The notes beneath the pieces are model-generated. The model did no database searches, was not told the origin of the DNA, and saw only the letters and a list, made by a program, of their open reading frames with translations. A stretch of DNA of 38,603 nucleotides, from the NCBI GenBank assembly GCA_905236635.1, contig CAJOCJ010000016.1, positions 1 through 38,603 on the forward strand. The letters are read 5' to 3'. Position numbers and translations under genes: made by a program. Numbering within the stretch: the first letter of the stretch is position 1; each line of letters starts with the position of its first letter. This DNA comes from an uncultured Bacteroidales bacterium (GTDB lineage: Bacteria; Bacteroidota; Bacteroidia; Bacteroidales; F082). Below are positions 7,198-13,123 of this stretch, piece after piece.

Positions 7198-8412
7198 TCA
7201 TTTCTTACGCTTCAGGTATTGGACTTCATTCGCCTTTTTCAGTTCAATCTTGTCGCCCGAAGCATCCATACAGGCCCCGTAGGCGCTACGGTCTTTACGG
7301 CCATGGTTATCATTTATAATTTTTTCGTATGATTCCTTATATTCCTTAAGCCAATCATCCAGCATATCCTGTCTTCCGGGCAAAGCCTTCATCTCACTGT
7401 CGTCCACTTCCATAATATATTTATCCCAATCAAAAGTATGTATCAACGAATCTCCTTCAATATTCCATGTTCCTTCTGTTGTAATATTCAATTTTAACTT
7501 TCCTTTGGCGAATGGCATATTTGCAATCGCCGATTGAACGCCTACAACCTTAAAAGTGTGGTCTTTGCTATATTCCCATTCCTCTTCAAGTTTATCAGAT
7601 GACGTGACTCTCCATGTCCCTATCAGATTCTCTTCCTTTAGTGCAAAGCCTGTCTTATTTATGCTGTTCACGTATGACTCCATTTCCTCATCGGTGATGC
7701 TCATAAGAAATTTGTTTTCGTTATTAAGCTTTATCCAATCTTCAATCATGTCGTTAATACTGCTCATTCGCCAAGCTGCATAATTAATGTAATGCTGGGA
7801 ATTGCCATCAGTCAGTTTTTCTTTCAAAAACTTACGGAGACTCGCATAGTATGACTCAATATATTGTTCCACACTCAACGATTCATCAACTTTGTTTATC
7901 TGTTCCAAATCGCTTATCGGCACAGGACGCTGCCAATAAACCGATTTGTTATACGTGTCGAGAAACGACTGTCTGTTAAAGTAGAACGACTGCACATTGT
8001 CGATAAACTTCATGCTTCCCAGATTCTGCCAAGTGTCGGGACTGCTATGGAAAATCTTTTCCTTCGACATGTCGAAACTATAATCCTTTTCCTCCGAAAC
8101 AATATAACCGAGAGCCATAACCACCGTATCTTGCGGCACAGAATCAATCTGGTCGAGATGGCTCAGTGCATAAATCATCGCGTTGTACTGGCTTTCCAAA
8201 TCATCTTTAAGCGACTGCACCCTTTCAATCGACACATCTATGTCGTGAATCACCATCATGGCGGTCAGACGCTGTGCCTGCTCTTTTTTCCGGTTTTCCA
8301 ATCTGTTGCTCACGGCGAAAGTCAGGCCTACGCCAATAGCCGTTCCGATAACGCTGATCAGGAACTGCATCCACCACGATCTGCGCTCTTTTCTGTTGTC
8401 TTCCTTGGTCAT
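7198..8412 (-). CDS. Membrane-anchored protein with possible C-terminal lipocalin-like domain, function unknown
   Basis: 404 residues. A charged N-terminus is followed by one transmembrane helix (about 14-35), then a Glu/Lys/Arg-rich, probably helical periplasmic region to about residue 260. Residues about 265-340 look like a small beta-barrel of the lipocalin-like type: GTWRVTSSDK, EEEWEYSKDHTFKVVG, EGTWNIEGDSLIH. The end is charged. I do not recognise a named family. It is a single-gene unit, divergent from the toxin-antitoxin region, with a -7 box close to its start. Stress sensing at the membrane would be a guess. Confidence 0.8.
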   Translation of the reverse strand: MTKEDNRKERRSWWMQFLISVIGTAIGVGLTFAVSNRLENRKKEQAQRLTAMMVIHDIDVSIERVQSLKDDLESQYNAMIYALSHLDQIDSVPQDTVVMALGYIVSEEKDYSFDMSKEKIFHSSPDTWQNLGSMKFIDNVQSFYFNRQSFLDTYNKSVYWQRPVPISDLEQINKVDESLSVEQYIESYYASLRKFLKEKLTDGNSQHYINYAAWRMSSINDMIEDWIKLNNENKFLMSITDEEMESYVNSINKTGFALKEENLIGTWRVTSSDKLEEEWEYSKDHTFKVVGVQSAIANMPFAKGKLKLNITTEGTWNIEGDSLIHTFDWDKYIMEVDDSEMKALPGRQDMLDDWLKEYKESYEKIINDNHGRKDRSAYGACMDASGDKIELKKANEVQYLKRKK

Positions 8413-8434
8413 CTTTATGGTAATTTATACCCTG

Positions 8435-8442
8435 CAAAGATA
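8435..8442 (-). promoter_or_regulatory. -7 element for the 404-aa membrane protein
   Basis: TATCTTTG on the minus strand matches TAnnTTTG and is identical to the -7 box of the rRNA promoter in this window. No -33 element at the usual 19-21 nt spacing is visible. The leader would be only about 16 nt. Confidence 0.55.
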
Positions 8443-8465
8443 ACGAAATTTTAGATTCAAAATAT

Positions 8466-8496
8466 TTTGACAATTCAATATTATTTTGTATTTTTG
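8466..8496 (+). promoter_or_regulatory. Upstream promoter (P1) of the toxin-antitoxin region
   Basis: TTTG (8466-8469), 19 nt, TATTTTTG (8489-8496): a full match to the Bacteroidetes pattern. A transcript would start near 8501 and first meet the 14-codon ORF at 8519. Confidence 0.7.
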
Positions 8497-8518
8497 CGCT
8501 TGAAAACTAAAAACTAAA

Positions 8519-8563
8519 ATGTGTGGAACATTGTCATTTCAGGCAAAAGCAATTCCATTTTAG
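8519..8563 (+). CDS. Possible 14-aa leader peptide ahead of the toxin gene
   Basis: ATG to TAG encodes MCGTLSFQAKAIPF. It lies about 18 nt downstream of a good promoter and 59 bp before the toxin start. It could be a leader peptide, or the stump of an older gene cut off when the toxin-antitoxin pair arrived. There is no further support. Confidence 0.3.
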   Translation: MCGTLSFQAKAIPF

Positions 8564-8588
8564 TTTTTTGAAAAATTTTTATCGAATG

Positions 8589-8619
8589 TTGTAATATATT
8601 GAAACTTTTTGTATTTTTG
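8589..8619 (+). promoter_or_regulatory. Promoter P2 directly at the toxin start codon
   Basis: TTG (8589-8591), 20 nt, TATTTTTG (8612-8619). The toxin ATG is at 8623, only 3 nt after the -7 box, so a transcript from here would be leaderless or nearly so. Confidence 0.65.
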
Positions 8620-8622
8620 CCG

Positions 8623-8970
8623 ATGGAAAGAACGATCATTTACTATGGTAATTACTTTAAGGATTTTATTGAATCTTTAAATGAGGATGTACGAGAAAAA
8701 GTTGACTATGTACTTGATATGCTAAAGAAGTTAAAGAAAGTTAATCCAAAATTTGTAAAGCATATCAGAGACGGATTGTTTGAATTGAGAGTTACATTTG
8801 AAGGCAACATTTATAGAGTATTTTTTATATTTGACGAAGGGAATATAGTCGTGTTATTCAATGGCTTCCAGAAGAAATCACAGAAAACACCTCTAAAGGA
8901 AATTAAAAAAGCATTAAGTATTAAAAATGAATACTATGAATACAAAAGAGAACATGCTCCACAGCTATGA
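8623..8970 (+). CDS. higB: HigB/Gp49-type (RelE-like) toxin
   Basis: 115 residues from ATG 8623. The fold pattern is that of phage-derived Gp49-like/HigB toxins: an N-terminal strand, two helices rich in Lys and Glu, then HIRDGLFELRVTFEGNIYRVFFIFD and VVLFNGFQKKSQKTP, followed by an Arg/Lys-rich C-terminal helix. Such toxins are mRNA interferases acting at the ribosome. A TTG at 8599 would add 8 residues but overlaps the promoter, so the ATG is preferred. The gene is more AT-rich than its neighbours, consistent with transfer. It overlaps the antitoxin gene by 44 bp. Confidence 0.88.
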   Translation: MERTIIYYGNYFKDFIESLNEDVREKVDYVLDMLKKLKKVNPKFVKHIRDGLFELRVTFEGNIYRVFFIFDEGNIVVLFNGFQKKSQKTPLKEIKKALSIKNEYYEYKREHAPQL

Positions 8971-9241
8971 TGAGGTTTTAGATGCAAAATATGGCAAGGT
9001 TGGAACCCCGGCGAGAACTGAATTTCGCAAAAAGGCTTATGCTTTTTATATGGGCCAGTTGATTCGTGATGCCAGAAAAGAAGAAAAGATATCGCAAACC
9101 GAGCTCGGGAAGCGCATTGGAGCCAACAAAAGCTATATCTCCCGCATTGAGAACGGCCTCATCGACCCCACCCTTTCCACAGTCTGCGGAATTGTCAATG
9201 CATTAGGGTTAAGGCTTGAGATAGTGAAGCCGTTAGGATAG
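8927..9241 (+). CDS. higA: HigA-type XRE antitoxin
   Basis: 104 residues with a C-terminal helix-turn-helix: LIRDARKEEKISQTELGKR, then GANKSYISRIENG, near residues 40-75. In the HigBA arrangement the toxin gene comes first and the antitoxin, which neutralises the toxin and represses the promoter, second. The start overlaps the toxin end by 44 bp. In-frame ATGs at 8936 and 8954 are alternative starts. Confidence 0.88.
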   Translation: MNTMNTKENMLHSYDEVLDAKYGKVGTPARTEFRKKAYAFYMGQLIRDARKEEKISQTELGKRIGANKSYISRIENGLIDPTLSTVCGIVNALGLRLEIVKPLG

Positions 9242-9336
9242 TTTAGTCACAACACCGTAAAGCGATTACAGAATTTAGCCCCGATAAAGGTGGATGCGCC
9301 ACTTACATCTACAATAGTAGAAATTAAAACAGTCTA

Positions 9337-9359
9337 TTAGACAACTCAGATCTGTCTAA
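9337..9359. terminator. Possible hairpin between higA and sulP
   Basis: TTAGACA (9337-9343) and TGTCTAA (9353-9359) form a 7-bp perfect stem with a 9-nt loop between the convergent genes. There is no clear T-tract, so termination is uncertain. The rest of 9242-9366 shows nothing I recognise. Confidence 0.35.
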
Positions 9360-9366
9360 ATGGAAG

Positions 9367-9401
9367 TCAACTATCAACTTTCAACTATCAACTCTCAACT
9401 A
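9367..9401 (-). repeat. Heptad array at the sulP stop codon
   Basis: Five 7-bp units. On the sulP coding strand they read NAGTTGA, with first base T, G, T, A, T. The sulP stop codon TGA (9390-9388) lies inside the array, so the last codons of sulP are themselves repeat-derived. The hexamer differs from those in the lysine operon, but the six-plus-one design is the same. Confidence 0.9.
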
Positions 9402-11088
9402 TCTCCTCTGCCCTCTTCAAGGCAAAATTGATATGTGAGCAGACATTGGCATCGCCCAGTTTTGCTATGGTTCCCGCCTTCTCCAACGTCGCCCTAACGT
9501 GAACATTAACGCCAGACAAAACCACCACCATGCCACGCTTCTTGCAGGTGTCACACAGCAACTCCAAATTGTGAATGCCAGTACTGTCGATAAACGACAC
9601 CTTCCTCATTCTGATGATTCGGACTTTATACTCCTTACCCACCACCGACTTGTCGATCTCATCGAATTTATTGGCGATTCCGAAGAAATATGGACCGTCT
9701 ATCTCATAAACCTCAACACCTTCCGGAATATGCAGTTTCTCCTCATTGCTAAATGCTACATCGGTGTTCTCGCCAGGGTCAATCTCATCATGGAACGAAC
9801 GGATGACCGTCGCCTCGTTGGTGCGCTTCAAGAACAACGCAATCGATGCGATAAGACCTATCTCAATTGCTATCGTCAAGTCGAAAATCACAGTCAGAAG
9901 GAACGTCATGATAAGCACCACGAAGTCGGACTTAGGGTTCTTCGCCAGCATCTTGAATGTGCGCCAGCCACTCATGTTATACGCCACCATGATAAGCACC
10001 GCGGCCAGACACGGCATCGGAATCAATCCCACCAAACGGCCAAACAGAAGCAGCACCAAAAGTAGCACCACCGCATGAATAAGGCCGGCGACGGGCGTCT
10101 TGCCTCCATTGTTGATATTCGTCATCGTCCTCGCGATGGCGCCCGTCGCCGGGATGCCACCAAACAAAGGACTTGCGATATTCGCGATACCCTGAGCAAT
10201 CAACTCTGTGTTAGAATTATGCTTGTCACCAATCACACCGTCAGCAACCATAGCCGAAAGCAACGACTCGATAGCACCTAACATAGCGATGGTGAACGCC
10301 GAAGGCGCCAGCTCCGTCATCAGCTGAATCAACGACTTGCCGTCAGACAAGCCGAGTTCTGGCAACTTAGGCGCCGGGATGGTTGTCGGCAACTCATACA
10401 AATCGCCAATCTTCGTGATTCCAGTAACTCCGCAAAAACGCTCTAAAACCCAGACAACAAAGGTGACAAGCACTATAGCCACCAGCGAGCCAGGTATCTT
10501 TTTCGAGATCTTCGGACTGAAAATTATAATCATCAAACTGACTATACCGACACCCAACGCCCACCAGTTGATGTGCGTCACGTTTTGGAAATAACACACC
10601 CATTTGTCGATGAAGTTGGCAGGCACGTTCTCAATGCCGAAACCGAACAAATCGTTCATCTGAGTAGAGAAAATGGTCAATGCGATACCAGCGGTAAAGC
10701 CAACAACCACTGGGTATGGCACGAATTTTATGACATTTCCTAGTTTGAAAACTCCTATCAAAATCAGGATGATACCCGCCATAACTGTGGCTATCATCAG
10801 GCCGCCCAATCCATGTTGCTGAATGATTCCGTAGATGATAACGATAAAGGCTCCCGTCGGACCTCCAATCTGCACCTTGCTGCCACCTAAAAACGAGATA
10901 ATAAACCCCGCGATGATAGCAGTTACAAGACCTTCCGTAGGACCCACGCCCGAAGCAATACCAAATGCAATCGCCAATGGCAACGCCACAATACCGACAA
11001 TGACACCAGCCATGGCATCAGCCGAAAACTGAGCCTTGGTGTAGTTTTTCAGACAAGAAAATAACTTTGGACTAAATACCATTTTCAA
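9388..11088 (-). CDS. SulP-family anion transporter with STAS domain
   Basis: 566 residues. The N-terminal about 400 residues are a membrane domain with about 12-14 hydrophobic segments, including the family block DAMAGVIVGIVALPLAIAFG (about 24-43) and GGSKVQIGGPTGAF. The C-terminal STAS domain (about 440-555) contains SFIDSTGIHNL. SulP proteins move sulfate, bicarbonate or other anions; the substrate cannot be read from the sequence. It lies 14 bp after the Gre/Nudix gene and is probably co-transcribed with it. Confidence 0.93.
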   Translation of the reverse strand: MKMVFSPKLFSCLKNYTKAQFSADAMAGVIVGIVALPLAIAFGIASGVGPTEGLVTAIIAGFIISFLGGSKVQIGGPTGAFIVIIYGIIQQHGLGGLMIATVMAGIILILIGVFKLGNVIKFVPYPVVVGFTAGIALTIFSTQMNDLFGFGIENVPANFIDKWVCYFQNVTHINWWALGVGIVSLMIIIFSPKISKKIPGSLVAIVLVTFVVWVLERFCGVTGITKIGDLYELPTTIPAPKLPELGLSDGKSLIQLMTELAPSAFTIAMLGAIESLLSAMVADGVIGDKHNSNTELIAQGIANIASPLFGGIPATGAIARTMTNINNGGKTPVAGLIHAVVLLLVLLLFGRLVGLIPMPCLAAVLIMVAYNMSGWRTFKMLAKNPKSDFVVLIMTFLLTVIFDLTIAIEIGLIASIALFLKRTNEATVIRSFHDEIDPGENTDVAFSNEEKLHIPEGVEVYEIDGPYFFGIANKFDEIDKSVVGKEYKVRIIRMRKVSFIDSTGIHNLELLCDTCKKRGMVVVLSGVNVHVRATLEKAGTIAKLGDANVCSHINFALKRAEEIVES

Positions 11089-11102
11089 TATTTTTACAAA
11101 TC

Positions 11103-12122
11103 CTAATCTTTTGCAAAAATATCAAAATAATCTTTCCCTTCGGGAGTTTTCAACAAATTTTCGTCAGAAATGATTGTGAAGACATAAACCAGTTCTTTTT
11201 CGGTCTTTGTCTCACGGATATATTGTTTCTTCAATTTCGGCTTAACACTAGATATTCCTAGTACTTCCGACATTTTTCGCTTCAGCGTTTTCTCCGGCGT
11301 GTCGCCAAACGCCACATGCCACCAATACTTGTACGCGACCTCTCCTTTATTATTAATGACATGCAGATGAATGACCGGATGCAGTATCTTATGACCGTTA
11401 TGCAATTCCATGTACAACGCGCGCCCCACGATGATGCCACGCTCATTAACAACTGGCAGGAATTCCATTATATTTTCTTCGGGGGTAAAAATATCCGTGG
11501 TGTCATTTTGTAAAGACGGACGGACGTCCATCTCTACCTTGTCCGATTGTATTGTTTCAATTATTTTTGTCTTATGAGATTTCTCAACTACGCTTCGCTC
11601 CGGTCGAAATGACGGGTTGGGTTGCTTTTCCTCTTGCACCGTCAACGGCACCGCCTCATACCAAATCCCTTGAACCTCAACGGTTTCTGTCCCTTTCGGG
11701 ATCTTGATTTCGAATCTGTCGCCGACTTTCTTCCCCACCAACGCCTTGGCCACAGGCGAGATGAAAGACAACAATCCCTTCGAGAAATCGGCCTCATCGA
11801 CGCCCACGATACGCACCGTGCGACCGTTATATTTCACATACGCTCCGAAACTCACGGTTTCTTTGTTGGCTTTGGTCATGTCCACCTCTACGGCGCTATT
11901 AATACGATCAATGAGCAACTTCATCTTTGCATCGACGAAATTGCTCATTATGTAGTTCCCACTTGACGCAACACGCTCATTCTCAAGACTTTCGCGTTCT
12001 ATATTCAACGCCTCCAAGCCTTCGCGAGTCACGTAGTTGGGCATGCCTTTCGGCAAGTAAGCCCTCGGCGGCACCATTGGAATCTCTTCCTGGTCGCCTT
12101 CTTTGATAAAGCCCCTGCTCAT
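11103..12122 (-). CDS. Gre-type transcription factor fused to a degenerate Nudix domain
   Basis: 339 residues in three parts. The N-terminal coiled coil (about 30-80) is shorter than in E. coli GreA by about 18 residues and lacks the acidic tip. An FKBP-like Gre C-domain (about 88-160) has VSFGAYVKYNGRTVRIVGVDEADF. After a linker (about 161-215) there is a Nudix-like domain of the IDI type (about 220-335): VVNERGIIVGRALYMELHNG, HPVIHLHV, then GDTPEKTLKRKMSEVLGI. In the Nudix box two glutamates are replaced by Lys and Val, and about 10 residues before it are lost, so hydrolysis is doubtful. It probably binds the RNA polymerase secondary channel without promoting cleavage. The start overlaps the stop of a 44-aa ORF (TGATG). 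Confidence 0.8.
   Translation of the reverse strand: MSRGFIKEGDQEEIPMVPPRAYLPKGMPNYVTREGLEALNIERESLENERVASSGNYIMSNFVDAKMKLLIDRINSAVEVDMTKANKETVSFGAYVKYNGRTVRIVGVDEADFSKGLLSFISPVAKALVGKKVGDRFEIKIPKGTETVEVQGIWYEAVPLTVQEEKQPNPSFRPERSVVEKSHKTKIIETIQSDKVEMDVRPSLQNDTTDIFTPEENIMEFLPVVNERGIIVGRALYMELHNGHKILHPVIHLHVINNKGEVAYKYWWHVAFGDTPEKTLKRKMSEVLGISSVKPKLKKQYIRETKTEKELVYVFTIISDENLLKTPEGKDYFDIFAKD
11576..11620. repeat. Candidate dispersed palindromic repeat embedded in the Gre/Nudix gene
   Basis: This stretch starts with the palindrome GAGATTTCTC and contains CGCTTCGCTCCGGTCGAAATGAC. It resembles from memory a dispersed repeat seen between genes in many Bacteroidetes. Here it is read in frame and encodes linker residues of about NPSFRPERSVVEKSHK. 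Only one copy is seen in this window, so dispersal cannot be shown here. Confidence 0.45.
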
Positions 12123-12256
12123 CAGTTAGGCAGTTCGTATGTCGCCGCGTAATGCATTATCGCATCCAAGGTTTTACGGCTCGGCTGCATCTCTGCGCAC
12201 ATCTCGCACACGACCTTTCTGACTTCATCTTCAAATTGAGTAGAATTTAATACCAT
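12122..12256 (-). CDS. 44-aa protein translationally coupled to the Gre/Nudix gene
   Basis: ATG at 12256 and stop TGA at 12124-12122; the stop shares one base with the start of the next gene (TGATG). The product has 44 residues, mostly helical, with a CEMC motif (C17, C20) and a C-terminal segment KTLDAIMHYAATYELPN. The overlap and sensible composition support a real gene. I do not recognise the family. It could bind nucleic acid or its downstream partner; nothing decides this. Confidence 0.6.
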   Translation of the reverse strand: MVLNSTQFEDEVRKVVCEMCAEMQPSRKTLDAIMHYAATYELPN

Positions 12257-12350
12257 AGGCACTCGATTTCGTTTATTTTCTGAAATCTTAACGCCTATTT
12301 TCTACCTTTTATTTTATGACGATGAAAATATTTTTAAAAAACTTTTTCAA

Positions 12351-12938
12351 CTACGCCACTGTCAGCTGTAAGTGCTTTTCTTTCGCCATTTTACGAAGAT
12401 TGATCAATGCATAGCGCATGCGTCCCAATGCCGTGTTGATGCTCACATTAGTGGCCTCGGCAATCTCCTTGAACGACATGTCGGCATACATCCTCATATT
12501 CAAAACCTCACGCTGCTCCTCCGGCAGATATTCAATCATCTTACGGATATCATCGTGAATCTGATCTGTAATGATCTGCTCCTCTATCGAAGGATCCATG
12601 AATCTCGCATTGTCGAGCATATCATAGTCTTCCTTAGTAGGATCAACCATCGGCAGACGTTTTGCCTTGCGGAAATGATCTATAATAAGATTGTGCGCGA
12701 TACGCATCGCGAACTGTATGAACTTGCCTTCTTCCTTATAAGCTCCCGCCTTGATTGTCCTGATAATCTTCAAAAAAGTGTCCTGAAAAATATCATCAGC
12801 GAGCTGCTTATCCTTGACAAGCATCGCAATGTACGAAAAAACCTTGTTCTGGTAACGATCAACCAACACTTCAAAACTGGCCACATCACCATTCTGATAG
12901 CGTAGCACCAGTTCCTTATCGTTTAATATTTCAGACAT
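12351..12938 (-). CDS. ECF-type RNA polymerase sigma factor
   Basis: 195 residues from ATG 12938. Region 2 is clear: FEVLVDRYQNKVFSYIAML, DDIFQDTFLKI and FAMRIAHNLIIDHFRK. Region 4 contains LPEEQREVLNMRMYADMSFKEI and VSINTALGRMRYALINLRK. A strong Shine-Dalgarno AAAGGGGG ends 5 nt before this ATG, which decides the start over an upstream in-frame codon at 12965. No anti-sigma factor gene is adjacent. The downstream 44-aa ORF, Gre/Nudix and sulP genes lie on the same strand and may form one operon with it. Confidence 0.92.
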   Translation of the reverse strand: MSEILNDKELVLRYQNGDVASFEVLVDRYQNKVFSYIAMLVKDKQLADDIFQDTFLKIIRTIKAGAYKEEGKFIQFAMRIAHNLIIDHFRKAKRLPMVDPTKEDYDMLDNARFMDPSIEEQIITDQIHDDIRKMIEYLPEEQREVLNMRMYADMSFKEIAEATNVSINTALGRMRYALINLRKMAKEKHLQLTVA

Positions 12939-13044
12939 AAGTCCCCCTTTTTTAAGGTTAAACAATCAAAAAGGGTAAAAATTCTTCTATAGCGTCTCTC
13001 CTATTTTTAGTTGGTTGAACAATAGTTTATGTCTAAATTTTTTG

Positions 13045-13052
13045 CAAATATA
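13045..13052 (-). promoter_or_regulatory. -7 element of the sigma factor gene
   Basis: TATATTTG on the minus strand matches TAnnTTTG. The leader would be about 100 nt. No -33 element at the standard spacing is clear. Confidence 0.45.
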
Positions 13053-13123
13053 CAACATTTTTTAATACGATGAGAAAAAAATTTGTAATTTCGTGCAATT
13101 TTTTCGAGGTATCATAGTTGCAG

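Noticed and set aside
9242..9336. Search for a broken gene between higA and sulP
   Set aside because: No frame longer than a few codons with recognisable content was found.
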